From Pseudomonas sp. B21-040 (GTDB taxonomy: Bacteria > Pseudomonadota > Gammaproteobacteria > Pseudomonadales > Pseudomonadaceae), in NCBI RefSeq assembly GCF_024748695.1, contig NZ_CP087176.1, positions 799,501-863,500 on the forward strand: a stretch of DNA of 64,000 nt, written 5' to 3'. The position numbers and the translations under genes are program-made. Each line of letters opens with the position of its first letter. Position 1 is the stretch's first letter. The notes under the pieces are model-generated. The model was not told the origin of the DNA. It made no database searches and was given only the letters and a program-made list of their open reading frames with translations. Below are positions 25,200 to 33,695 of this stretch, piece by piece.

Positions 25200-26409
25200 G
25201 ACAAATACAACCAGTTCGATGGAAGACAGCACGCCCACGCTGGTGCCGAAACTGCGGTTTCCGGAGTTTCGGCAGGCAGAGGGCTGGAAGTTTACCCCTC
25301 TAAATCGCTTGGCGATTCGTGCTAAACAGAAAAATCGAGACGAAAAAATTGATCGTGTGCTAACCAATTCTGCTGAATTTGGTGTAGTAGATCAGAGAGA
25401 TTTTTTTGATAAGGACATCGCTACGCAAGGAAAACTTGAAGGCTATTTTGTTGTTGGGCTGGGCTGCTACGTCTACAACCCACGCATATCGTCAACAGCG
25501 CCAGTAGGCCCCATATCAAAGAACAAAATTGGCACAGGAGTAATGTCGCCGCTGTATACAGTCTTTAAATTCAAAGACGATAGGAACGATTTTTACGAAC
25601 ATTTTTTCAAGACTACCGGCTGGCACACCTATATGCGGCAGGCATCTAGCACTGGTGCACGCCACGATAGGATGGCCATATCAAGCGACGACTTTATGGC
25701 AATGCCTTTGCCTGTGTCGTCACCAGACGAACAACAAAAAATCGCTGATTGTCTGAATTCACTGGACGCATTGATAGTCGCTCAACGCAGCAAAGTGGAC
25801 GCGCTCAAGACCCATAAAGAAGGGCTGCTGCAGCAGCTTTTCCCACGCGAAGGCGAAACCCAACCTAATCTGCGCTTTTCTGGCTTCCGAGAATCATGGA
25901 TCGTAAATAAGCTCGATAGTCTTTGCATCAGTATTTCATCGGGTCGAGATAAGCTCAATCCTGAAGGAGCTTTTGATCTTTACGGATCGACTAGCATCAT
26001 CGGAAAAACGACAAGCCCAAGCTTTAGCGGCGAACGAATACTAATCGCCAGAGTTGGAGCAAATGCTGGCCTATTAACCAAAGCAAAAGGTTCGTTTGGC
26101 GTAACTGACAATACTATTGTGGTCAGCCTAAAGCCTTCAATCAATATTGATTTTATCTTTTACTACCTGGAAAGCATCAATATAAACAGACTCATCTTCG
26201 GTTCGGGTCAGCCACTAATAACTGGAAGTATCTTAAAAAAACTGCCAATTCTGGTGCCATCCGATCTGGAACAACGAAAGATCTCTGCCTGCCTGTCATC
26301 ACTTGGTGACCTGATCGTTACCCAAAGTCTTAAGCTTGAAGCCATAAAGGCCCACAAAATGGGCTTGATGCAGCAGCTCTTCCCATTATTTGCAGAGATC
26401 GACGTCTGA
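25189..26409 (+). CDS. hsdS: HsdS, type I RM specificity subunit
   Basis: 406 residues with the usual duplicated layout: two target-recognition domains (about 30-175 and 235-360), each ending in a conserved helix. The repeats are DEQQKIADCLNSLDALIVAQ...LLQQLFP and LEQRKISACLSSLGDLIVTQ...LMQQLFP. KLRFPEF and NLRFSGF mark the start of each half. It sets the bipartite DNA target of the complex; the target cannot be read from sequence. Base composition becomes clearly more AT-rich in the recognition domains, as expected for frequently exchanged sequence. It overlaps the next gene by 1 nt (TGATG). Confidence 0.95.
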   Translation: MSSKTNTTSSMEDSTPTLVPKLRFPEFRQAEGWKFTPLNRLAIRAKQKNRDEKIDRVLTNSAEFGVVDQRDFFDKDIATQGKLEGYFVVGLGCYVYNPRISSTAPVGPISKNKIGTGVMSPLYTVFKFKDDRNDFYEHFFKTTGWHTYMRQASSTGARHDRMAISSDDFMAMPLPVSSPDEQQKIADCLNSLDALIVAQRSKVDALKTHKEGLLQQLFPREGETQPNLRFSGFRESWIVNKLDSLCISISSGRDKLNPEGAFDLYGSTSIIGKTTSPSFSGERILIARVGANAGLLTKAKGSFGVTDNTIVVSLKPSINIDFIFYYLESININRLIFGSGQPLITGSILKKLPILVPSDLEQRKISACLSSLGDLIVTQSLKLEAIKAHKMGLMQQLFPLFAEIDV

Positions 26410-27533
26410 TGCCTTCTTCTTTTGCTAATTTAACGAATTTAGCACTCCACTTACGAGATGCATTGAATACTAAAAAAATTGTTATTCTCTACGCTTTCAA
26501 TGGCACTGGAAAAACACGTCTTTCTACAACATTCAAAGACCTTGGCAAGATTGATGGCGAGCCTGACACACTTTATTTCAACGCATTCACCGAGGACCTG
26601 TTTTACTGGGATAATGACCTTGAGGAAGACCGAGAGCGGAAGCTTAAAATAAACCGCAACTCGCGGTTCATCACCGCACTGTGGGAGCTGGAGATGGAAA
26701 CGCGAATTCGCCCGTTTCTTGCTCGCTATGCGGACTTCGACTTCCGAATTGACACCGAAAATTGGGAAGTTGTCTTTTCTCGAAAAATACCTAATCCAAA
26801 CTTCGATGAGAACGCAACCAGCCCTCTAGAAGAACGCACCAAGATGGAAACTCATATTAAAATTTCCCGAGGTGAAGAAAATATCTTCATCTGGTGCTTC
26901 TTTCTCGCCGTTGTTCAGTTAGTGCTGGATGACACAGAATCTTATAGCTGGGTAAAGTACATTTATATCGACGATCCAATCTCCTCTCTCGACGAGCATA
27001 ACGCAATAACCGTTGCCAATCATCTGGCGCAATTGTTAACCAAAACAGACAAGATGCCTAGAACAGTTATTTCATCGCACCATGTTCTCTTCTTTAACGT
27101 CCTAAGCAACGAACTGAAGAAGAAGGCCTATCGTCACTTTGTCAAAAAGGGGGCGGCTCCAGAAAACTATATCCTTGAGGACACAACCAGCAAGCCATTC
27201 CTACACCACCTTGCGACACTGGCTGAACTTAATGAGTCAATTGCCACAGGTGCCATATATACGCACCACTTCAACATGCTGCGCCGCGTAATGGAGCAAA
27301 CAGCGAATTTTTTCGACTTGAATAGCTGGGATGACTGCATCAAAATTGAGAATGATGACCAAGATAAAACTTTACACAAAAGAATCATTGATCTAATGAG
27401 TCATGGCGATTATTCGATATACGAGCCGAGGGAAATGATGGGCGAAAACAAAGAGCACTTCCAAAAAATCTTCAGAAACTTTATTGCCACTTACCCTTTT
27501 AACGAAGCGCTGTTTTCCAGCGAAACGAATTAA
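26409..27533 (+). CDS. PrrC/RloA-type AAA ATPase, candidate anticodon nuclease
   Basis: 374 residues (PrrC is about 396). An ABC-like ATPase core is visible: Walker A AFNGTGKTRL (Gly32-Thr36), the signature-like ISRGEENIFIW, and Walker B YIYIDDPISSLDEHN, a form typical of AAA_13 proteins such as PrrC and RloC. The C-terminal part has MLRRVMEQ (Arg292, Glu296) and LMSHGDYS (His332). This R-x3-E...H arrangement resembles the catalytic triad of tRNA anticodon nucleases. The gene lies inside the type I RM operon, after hsdS and before hsdM, as prrC does within its RM locus. Nuclease activity is inference; a plain RloA-like ATPase is the alternative. The region is AT-rich. Confidence 0.7.
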   Translation: MPSSFANLTNLALHLRDALNTKKIVILYAFNGTGKTRLSTTFKDLGKIDGEPDTLYFNAFTEDLFYWDNDLEEDRERKLKINRNSRFITALWELEMETRIRPFLARYADFDFRIDTENWEVVFSRKIPNPNFDENATSPLEERTKMETHIKISRGEENIFIWCFFLAVVQLVLDDTESYSWVKYIYIDDPISSLDEHNAITVANHLAQLLTKTDKMPRTVISSHHVLFFNVLSNELKKKAYRHFVKKGAAPENYILEDTTSKPFLHHLATLAELNESIATGAIYTHHFNMLRRVMEQTANFFDLNSWDDCIKIENDDQDKTLHKRIIDLMSHGDYSIYEPREMMGENKEHFQKIFRNFIATYPFNEALFSSETN

Positions 27534-27538
27534 TCACT

Positions 27539-29158
27539 ATGACCGAAAACCAAAAGAAACTCGGAAAAACCCTATGGGCCATTGCCGATCAATTGCGCGG
27601 AGCTATGGATGCGGATGATTTTCGCGACTATATGCTGTCCTTCCTCTTCCTTCGTTACCTCTCCGACAACTATGAAATAGCGGCGAAGAAGGAACTTGGA
27701 AAAGACTATCCAGAGTTGCCCACTGACGCCTTGCTAAAAACGGGGGCAGCGACTCCTCTTCAAGTCTGGTATGAGGAGAACAAGGCGGACATCCCCGCCT
27801 TCGAGAAGCAGATGCGCCGCAAAGTGCATTACGTCATCGAGCCGGCACATCTATGGAACAGCATCGCCAATATGGCACGCACTCAGGACGATGATCTGCT
27901 CACTACGCTGCAAGCGGGCTTTAAATACATCGAAACCGAGTCCTTTGAGAGCACCTTCCAAGGCCTTTTCTCGGAAATCGATCTGGGGTCCCCCAAGCTG
28001 GGCAGGAGCTATACGGAGCGCAACACTAAGCTCTGCACCATCATCCAAAAGATCGCCGAGGGCCTAGCAGACTTTTCCACAGATAGTGATGCACTGGGCG
28101 ATGCTTACGAATACCTGATCGGCCAGTTTGCCGCTGGTTCAGGCAAGAAGGCGGGCGAGTTCTACACCCCCCAACAAATTTCCGACATCCTTTCCGCTAT
28201 AGTCACCCTTGACAGCCAAAACCCCAAAACCGGGCCCAAAAAGCGCTTGGAAAGTGTGTTGGACTTCGCCTGCGGTTCCGGCTCGCTGCTGCTTAACGTG
28301 CGCAAGCGCATGGGGCAGCATGGCATTGGCAAGATTTATGGCCAGGAAAAGAACATCACCACCTATAACTTGGCCCGCATGAACATGCTGCTGCACGGGG
28401 TGAAGGACACCGAGTTCGCGATTTACCATGGCGACACTTTGAGCAACGACTGGGGCATTCTACGCGAGCTAAACCCTGCTAAAAAACCCACGTTTGATGC
28501 CATTGTCGCTAACCCGCCCTTCAGCTACCGCTGGGACCCCACGGAAGCCCTGGCCGATGACGTGCGCTTCAAAAACCACGGACTAGCACCTAAATCGGCT
28601 GCCGACTTTGCCTTTCTGCTGCATGGCTTTCACTTTTTGAAAGACGAAGGCGTGATGGCCATCATCCTGCCCCACGGTGTGTTATTCCGTGGCGGTGCTG
28701 AAGAGCGCATCCGCACCAAACTGCTAAAAGACGGCCACATCGATACCGTGATCGGCTTGCCATCTAACCTGTTTTATTCCACAGGTATCCCTGTCTGCAT
28801 TCTTGTGCTCAAGAAGTGCAAGCAACCGGACGACGTGTTGTTTATCAACGGGGCTGAACACTTCATCAAAGGTAAGCGCCAGAACCAACTGACCGATGAG
28901 AACATCGCCAAGATCATCGATACTTACCAGTTCCGTAAAGAGGAGCCCCGCTATGCTCGTAGGGTGGAGATGGGGGAGATTGAAAAGAACGGCTACAACC
29001 TGAATATTTCCCGCTACATCACTACCGCGAGCGCAGAGACAGACATTAACCTACAAGCCGTGAATGACAAACTGGCTACGTTAGAAGAAACCATTCAAGC
29101 GGCACGGGACAAACACAATGTGTTTCTGAAAGAGCTGGGCCTGCCATGCTTAATGTGA
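27539..29158 (+). CDS. hsdM: HsdM, type I DNA adenine methyltransferase
   Basis: 539 residues. The N-terminal HsdM domain (LGKTLWAIADQLRGAMDADD, LSFLFLRYLSDNYE) is followed by the methyltransferase domain. VLDFACGSGSLLLNV is the AdoMet-binding motif I, and VANPPFSYRW the catalytic NPPF motif IV of N6-adenine methylases. GEFYTPQQISDIL is also typical. With HsdS it methylates the host target. Last gene of the operon, 5 nt after the PrrC-like gene. The R-S-X-M order differs from the common R-M-S order. Confidence 0.95.
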   Translation: MTENQKKLGKTLWAIADQLRGAMDADDFRDYMLSFLFLRYLSDNYEIAAKKELGKDYPELPTDALLKTGAATPLQVWYEENKADIPAFEKQMRRKVHYVIEPAHLWNSIANMARTQDDDLLTTLQAGFKYIETESFESTFQGLFSEIDLGSPKLGRSYTERNTKLCTIIQKIAEGLADFSTDSDALGDAYEYLIGQFAAGSGKKAGEFYTPQQISDILSAIVTLDSQNPKTGPKKRLESVLDFACGSGSLLLNVRKRMGQHGIGKIYGQEKNITTYNLARMNMLLHGVKDTEFAIYHGDTLSNDWGILRELNPAKKPTFDAIVANPPFSYRWDPTEALADDVRFKNHGLAPKSAADFAFLLHGFHFLKDEGVMAIILPHGVLFRGGAEERIRTKLLKDGHIDTVIGLPSNLFYSTGIPVCILVLKKCKQPDDVLFINGAEHFIKGKRQNQLTDENIAKIIDTYQFRKEEPRYARRVEMGEIEKNGYNLNISRYITTASAETDINLQAVNDKLATLEETIQAARDKHNVFLKELGLPCLM

Positions 29159-29481
29159 ACCGCGAGACGACTCAACGAATTAGCACAACAAGGCACTAAA
29201 TAGAGAATAATGCCTCGTTATGCGTCTACAAATAACTGAAAGATTAAAAGGGGACGATTTATTTATAGGGCCGACCGGCCGCTTTTGGCCGGTTTATGCC
29301 TATCGGTACCCTCGGCATCGGGGGAGCGTTCAGCTAGGGACGATACTGCGAATGATACTGTACTGTAAAACTAGCGATACCATCACCGTAACTGAGGTTT
29401 AAGTGATCAAGCGACACGAACTCGCCGGTTGGGCGACTCGCGGTAACAGCAAGCGATTCAAGGCCAAATTAGAATGGCCGC
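29159..29481. other. Intergenic region after hsdM, no gene supported
   Basis: CCGACCGGCCGCTTTTGGCCGG near 29271 has the short hairpin CCGGCCGCTTTTGGCCGG, a possible weak terminator. A 60-codon rightward frame (29220-29402) has no ribosome site and no recognisable product, so it is not called. Confidence 0.35.
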
Positions 29482-29814
29482 TTACATCGACTTGACCGAA
29501 ATAACCTCCACAAACTTGAATTTTTTTCTAGCCGTCTTTTTAGCTTCTTGCTCCGCAACTAGGGTGCTCAGTGTATCGACCTCATGTACTTCCTCGTGCA
29601 TTTTGCCTTCAAACTCATTTCCCACCCGCAGCGTGACTCTCAGCCTGGGCGTAAAGGCTTTTGACGCTTTCTTTTTCTTCGCTGCCTTTACCGGTTGCAC
29701 GGTCACGACATCCGGAACGGTGTCTTGCACGTGTGAGTTAATTGCCGGTGCAGGGGACTTAGACTCACTGAATAGCGCCCGGCGCATCTCTTCTTCCGTC
29801 AACTCTATATTCAT
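29482..29814 (-). CDS. Island hypothetical protein, Lys/Ala-rich
   Basis: 110 residues from an ATG at 29814 (GAGAA upstream); the frame stays open to 29937. It starts MNIELTEEEMRRALFSESK. A lysine-rich linker (VKAAKKKKASKAFTPRLR) precedes a C-terminal charged region (RVGNEFEGKMHEEVHEVDTL, AEQEAKKTARKKFKFVEVIS) that could be helical. I have an impression that similar proteins occur in Pseudomonas integrative elements, but no function is known. It is transcribed against the RM operon. Confidence 0.55.
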   Translation of the reverse strand: MNIELTEEEMRRALFSESKSPAPAINSHVQDTVPDVVTVQPVKAAKKKKASKAFTPRLRVTLRVGNEFEGKMHEEVHEVDTLSTLVAEQEAKKTARKKFKFVEVISVKSM

Positions 29815-30133
29815 ATCATTTCTCAGAAGGGTGTTATGTACAGCCTGATCGATTCTATCAGTGTGGCCGGACTCGGCGGTAAATCGTCGTTGGGTCAGAC
29901 CTGAGGCGATAGAGGGCCACCAGATACCTGCGAGCATCAGCGTCTGGCCGGCAGCCTTCGTTCGGACGCATATCTTATTGATACTGCATGCTTGTGTTGT
30001 CGCTGCTTCACATTTACGCTTTGTCCGTCGCGGTCAGTCCCGTGACCGGGTGTCAGAACCTGAATTGTTCGAGGCGCATGGCGCCATAGCCAGCAATTAA
30101 GTGCTTACAGAGGCTTAGCTGCCGCTTTTCTAT

Positions 30134-30208
30134 GGCGGTCCGTGCGGGGCAGGCTTCGGCCTGGCCGGTTCCCTCGGACGCCGGTTTCTGACCCCCGTAC
30201 GGTCCGCC
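30134..30208 (+). ncRNA. Candidate three-way-junction structured element
   Basis: GGCGGTCCGTGCGGGG (30134-30149) pairs with CCCCCGTACGGTCCGCC (30192-30208) with two mismatches. Inside are CAGGC-TTCG-GCCTG (30150-30163, a UUCG-capped hairpin) and CCGG...CCGG (30166-30183). The fold is compact and lies about 140 nt before the ribosome site of the gene at 30350. I recall similar leaders in Pseudomonas integrative elements. Regulatory RNA is inferred from structure only. Confidence 0.45.
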
Positions 30209-30349
30209 ACCCATTTCGTGTCAGAACGGCTGGGTGGACGGTTCCTTAACTGTCCGAGGAGATAAGGAAAATGCCCTGTCCCCCTTTTAAGCTCGTGCGC
30301 CACCCCGGCCGTTTGTTTTGTACTTCAAACTATCTCGGAGGATTCCGTG

Positions 30350-30886
30350 ATGTTTGATCTCTCGCTTCTAATCGGCCTTCCCAAACCCAACACCATCGAT
30401 ACTGCATCGCTTACCCCTGAAGATGCCGCAGTTAAACTACGGCAGGCTGCCACGCTTCGGCTAAATGGAGCGCAGAGTATTCTGCTTCATTTTCCGCAGG
30501 ACGTTGAGCTGGCCGTAGAACTGCTGGATGACGCGGCAGTGCTTTTCGACAAGGCCTTTCGCTATTTGACTGGCATCCCGGCTCAGCGCGTTCATCAACA
30601 GATCGGTGAGTACGTCTCTGTTCCGTCCGCAGAAGGTTCGCCCGCGATTCAAACCCCCTGGGGTGATGAGTTCGCTCCGGCGATTAAGGATGGCGTTCGG
30701 TGTGCTGAGACCTGGCTTGAAGGCTCATCATTACCATTATGGTGGGCGCTGTCGCAGAATCGAAAACGTCATCGTCCAGGTGATTTTCAGGAAGCGTTCG
30801 AGGCCGGTTTTCTCCTGCGTTTGCAGCAGACGCTGATCAACCTTCGTGAAGTCGCGGCATCCCGACCAACAAGTTTCGATGCTTGA
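30350..30886 (+). CDS. Island hypothetical protein
   Basis: 178 residues from ATG 30350 with GGAGGA 6 nt upstream; a GTG at 30347 is also in frame. It starts MFDLSLLIGLPKPNTIDTAS. The middle is helical and acidic (LHFPQDVELAVELLDDAAVL, AIKDGVRCAETWLEG); the C terminus (EAGFLLRLQQTLINLREVAA) may be a coiled coil. No signal peptide or membrane segment. No family is recognised. The long leader with a structured element (30134-30208) suggests RNA-level control. A strong hairpin follows the stop. Confidence 0.6.
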   Translation: MFDLSLLIGLPKPNTIDTASLTPEDAAVKLRQAATLRLNGAQSILLHFPQDVELAVELLDDAAVLFDKAFRYLTGIPAQRVHQQIGEYVSVPSAEGSPAIQTPWGDEFAPAIKDGVRCAETWLEGSSLPLWWALSQNRKRHRPGDFQEAFEAGFLLRLQQTLINLREVAASRPTSFDA

Positions 30887-30924
30887 GGCTCTAATTGACG
30901 TTTGAGACTTTGCTTTTCCCGCCA

Positions 30925-30968
30925 AACCCTCCGATCCAGCGATCTTTGATCGCGCCGATCGGAGGGTT
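30925..30968. terminator. Strong hairpin after the 30350 gene
   Basis: AACCCTCCGATC (30925-30936) and GATCGGAGGGTT (30957-30968) are perfect complements; GCGATC-TTT-GATCGC forms an inner stem. No T-run follows, so termination would be weak or factor-aided. Confidence 0.6.
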
Positions 30969-31957
30969 CACCCGCTCTTTCTTGAAGCCACCTCGTTCCA
31001 CCCTCCCATTTCAAATATGATTAGCGCCACGCCGTTGTTTATCCGTCATTAATTGCCCGTGATCTCTATCGAGTATCGCGCAGTGCCAGAGCGTCAGAGC
31101 GGGGGTTGTCGTGGGGCTATGCTCGAGAGTTGGCGACACCGGCGACACCGGCGACAACCCTGGCAGAATGGGGCCTGGAGCGTGGCGACAAAAGTGGCGA
31201 CAGTCGCCATTTTCTGAGCGCTTTTGCCATGATGCTTGACGCGACTTTTCGCGTGGGTGTAAAAATTGGCGCACGGACCGCTGTCGTTGACAGCACCAGC
31301 CCAGGTAGCCAGAACCTTTAAGGCTACGCCACTTGTGTGGTGGTTCTTCCGAAGTGCGATTAGCGTCCGGCGGCTCGCACGGTCACTCCCCAAGAGTGAT
31401 GGACGCCTACTCGACTGATCTGCCCACCGCGGCAGACGATGGACCTTCCTCGCTGCACTGCAGCAACCTCACCTCTCGGCACACTTCGCTGCGCCAATCC
31501 GCGCCCGTCTCTTTCTCCTTGAAAGAGACGGGCGCTCGTACCACTGCTGCAAGCCACGTCGTACAAAGCATTGCCGCAACTCTCCTCGTGACAATCGGCC
31601 TGACAAATCCGATTCGTCGCCATCCGCAATAATACAGGCACCGGTGCCGCAGCCTAAGGAAAGGCTGCATCTGACTGACAGTCAGGCATGCCCCAGGTGT
31701 CGATGTTTTTGCCTTCTCCCACTCAGGATCTCCAGGTGCCGAACTCGTCAGTCGGTACAGCCTCCACCCGCCCGTGTCTTTGGATACGTCAAGGAGGTCA
31801 GGTTCATGGGGTCATGCCCTCGCTCCCGGCCGTAAGGAGCCGTGCGTTCCACGTCAGTGAACACCTCGCAGGCCGCAGGGGCCTTGATCCCTGATAACAC
31901 TCAACAGCCGTGGCGGGACTACGTGAGGACAACCAGCAATTACCGAGGAGAGAGCCC
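30969..31957. other. About 1 kb of non-coding, hairpin-rich island DNA
   Basis: No convincing gene is seen. It holds the GGCGACA repeat cluster (31132-31208), a 15-bp perfect hairpin GCGCCCGTCTCTTTC / GAAAGAGACGGGCGC (31501-31515 and 31521-31535), the palindrome CTGACTGACAGTCAG (31671-31685) and the leader of the DUF3987 gene. A leftward frame at 31094-31393 shows weak similarity, with a one-base shift, to the protein at 33342-33695, suggesting a decayed inverted copy. Confidence 0.5.
31132..31208 (+). repeat. GGCGACA iteron-like cluster, left copy
   Basis: GGCGACA begins at 31132, 31141 and 31150 (9-bp period), then at 31184 and 31196. The last forms the palindrome GGCGACAGTCGCC (31196-31208). 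The same spacing pattern is found inverted at 33410-33491. Confidence 0.7.
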
Positions 31958-33355
31958 ATGCAGCAGTTAGATCCGAAGCTTGAACTATCACGACCGCTAA
32001 TTGAGTCAAACCCCGTGGCCGAGCCTTATCCGGTCCAGGCACTGGGTGGAATTCTTGGGCCTGCGGTTGAGCGCATGGCCGAGGTCATCGGCGTGCCCCA
32101 GGCACTGGCCGCACAATCGGTCTTGGCTGCCTCGGCGCTGGCCACTCAAGGTCATGCGGGCTTGCAACTCGATGGACGAAATTACCCCCTGTCGCTGTTC
32201 CTGATTACAGTGGCCGCGTCAGGTGATCGCAAGACCGCGGCAGATCGTTTTGCATTGCTGCCAGCACGGCAATGGGAGCGTGAACAGTGGCAGCGCTATC
32301 GCGAACAACTTGCCCGGTACCGTGCCGCACAGCGACAGGCGCAGCGTATCAAGCCCGGCGATCCTGAGCCCGCAAACGGAATGTCGCTCGAAGCGGAGCC
32401 CTCAGCCCCTAGACTGATCACCACGGACCCGACTATCGAGGCCCTGATCAAGGGGCTCTGTCATGACCTGCCTAGCATGGGTCTGTTCTGTGATGAGGGT
32501 GGACAATTCCTCGGCAGCAGCACCATGAGTCGGGATAACCGTTTGAAAGCGGTCACGACCTTGTCGTCACTCTGGGATGGCAGCCCGATAGATCGCGCGC
32601 GTTCCATGGTTGGTGAAAGCTTGCGAGCCTATGACCGACGCTTGAGCCTGCACCTGATGCTGCAACCGTATTTGGCCATGCAGTTACTCAGTGACCCGTT
32701 GCTGCAGGGGCAAGGCATTCTAGGGCGCTGCTTGATGACCTGGCCCACCAGTCTAGCCGGGCAACGTAGCTACCAGGCTGTCGACTTGTCCAAAGACGCT
32801 GCCCTCAAGCGCTATCATCACCGCCTTTCGGCTCTGTTTTATCAGCCTTGGTCACTTTCCGCTGACGGAGCCTTGCAACTGTCAAAGCTGAGCCTCAGTC
32901 CGCTCGCGCGTCGTCGCTGGATTGATTTGCATGATGCTATCGAAGCTCAACTGGGTGAGTTTGGCGAGCTCGCCAGCGTGCGGCCCAGCGGTTCGAAGGC
33001 CGCCGACAACCTTTTGCGCGTCGCCGGCATTTTGGCCGTTGTGGAGGAGAGCAGTGTCGTGGAGGTCGACCATATCCAGCGGGCCTCGGCCTTAGTTGGC
33101 TACTACCTCACCGAGATGCAGCGCCTGACCGAGCAGGAGCCGGTGTGCAGGGTAAAAGAAGAGGCGGACCGGCTGTTGCGCTGGCTGCAGGTCAAGGATT
33201 GGAAGCGCTTCAGTATTCGAGATCTGAATCGCAACGGTCCCCGCTTTGCCCGCAAGAGCAGTCGTCATGCCGCAAAGCTGCTGGTCGAGTTGATTGATCA
33301 TCAGTGGTTGATCTCCGACGGCCACACCTTCGAGGTGCGCCATGTTCAATCTTGA
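31958..33355 (+). CDS. DUF3987 (YfjI-like) protein
   Basis: 465 residues from ATG 31958 with GAGGAGA upstream; the open frame starts earlier at 31910. The N-terminal part has LAAQSVLAASALATQGHA and TVAASGDRKTAADRFAL, a P-loop-like segment of DUF3987 proteins. ITTDPTIEALIKGL, GLFCDEGGQFLGSSTM and LGRCLMTWP continue the ATPase-like core, and the C-terminal 100 residues look like winged helices (WLQVKDWKRFSIRDLNRNG). Members sit in mobile elements and may act in element replication; function is not established. It overlaps the next gene by 14 nt, starting a compact four-gene operon. Confidence 0.75.
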   Translation: MQQLDPKLELSRPLIESNPVAEPYPVQALGGILGPAVERMAEVIGVPQALAAQSVLAASALATQGHAGLQLDGRNYPLSLFLITVAASGDRKTAADRFALLPARQWEREQWQRYREQLARYRAAQRQAQRIKPGDPEPANGMSLEAEPSAPRLITTDPTIEALIKGLCHDLPSMGLFCDEGGQFLGSSTMSRDNRLKAVTTLSSLWDGSPIDRARSMVGESLRAYDRRLSLHLMLQPYLAMQLLSDPLLQGQGILGRCLMTWPTSLAGQRSYQAVDLSKDAALKRYHHRLSALFYQPWSLSADGALQLSKLSLSPLARRRWIDLHDAIEAQLGEFGELASVRPSGSKAADNLLRVAGILAVVEESSVVEVDHIQRASALVGYYLTEMQRLTEQEPVCRVKEEADRLLRWLQVKDWKRFSIRDLNRNGPRFARKSSRHAAKLLVELIDHQWLISDGHTFEVRHVQS

Positions 33356-33695
33356 TGAAGCGCTGCGCAACCATCTGGCTCAACGCCAAAAGGAGCCGAA
33401 AGTGCGATTTGTCGCCGGTACTGTCGCCACTTTGTCGCCACGCTCAAAGGCAGGCAAGGCAAGGGGTGTCGCCGTTGTCGCCGGTGTCGCCACCCTCCAT
33501 AGAACTACCACCTCGACGACCTCCATTATCCAATGGTTGGAAGAGCAGGGCGCGCATCTTTACGTCACCGACAACACGCTGTGTTTTCGCCCGACTGATT
33601 GGGCTCAGTTCGCGATTGTAAGTGCGCACTGGCGAGCCCTTTTGCATGATCTCGCAGCAGCCGATCAGGAACAGAAAAATGGCTCGGGTCGGTAA
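33342..33695 (+). CDS. Island hypothetical protein overlapping the DUF3987 gene
   Basis: 117 residues starting MFNLDEALRNHLAQRQKEPK. The coding DNA includes the right GGCGACA cluster, read as TGTCGCC, giving the odd Val/Ala/Gly-rich stretch FVAGTVATLSP...GVAVVAGVATL. The C-terminal half (IIQWLEEQGAHLYVTDNTLC) looks like a small folded domain. Start and stop both overlap neighbours (14 and 17 nt), indicating translational coupling in the DUF3987-integrase operon. No family recognised. Confidence 0.6.
   Translation: MFNLDEALRNHLAQRQKEPKVRFVAGTVATLSPRSKAGKARGVAVVAGVATLHRTTTSTTSIIQWLEEQGAHLYVTDNTLCFRPTDWAQFAIVSAHWRALLHDLAAADQEQKNGSGR
33410..33491 (-). repeat. GGCGACA iteron-like cluster, inverted right copy
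   Basis: TGTCGCC occurs at 33410, 33422, 33433, 33467, 33476 and 33485. Read on the minus strand the order is three copies with 9-bp period, a 34-bp step, then 11 and 12 bp. The left cluster has 9, 9, 34 and 12 bp, so the two are inverted copies of one element. This copy lies within coding sequence. Confidence 0.7.

Noticed and set aside
29220..29402. 60-codon frame after hsdM
   Set aside because: No ribosome site, odd composition and no recognisable product.
31132..31208. Possible CRISPR array in the 9-bp repeats
   Set aside because: The repeats are too short, spacers are absent or 2 bp, and no cas gene is present. No CRISPR array was seen in the window.
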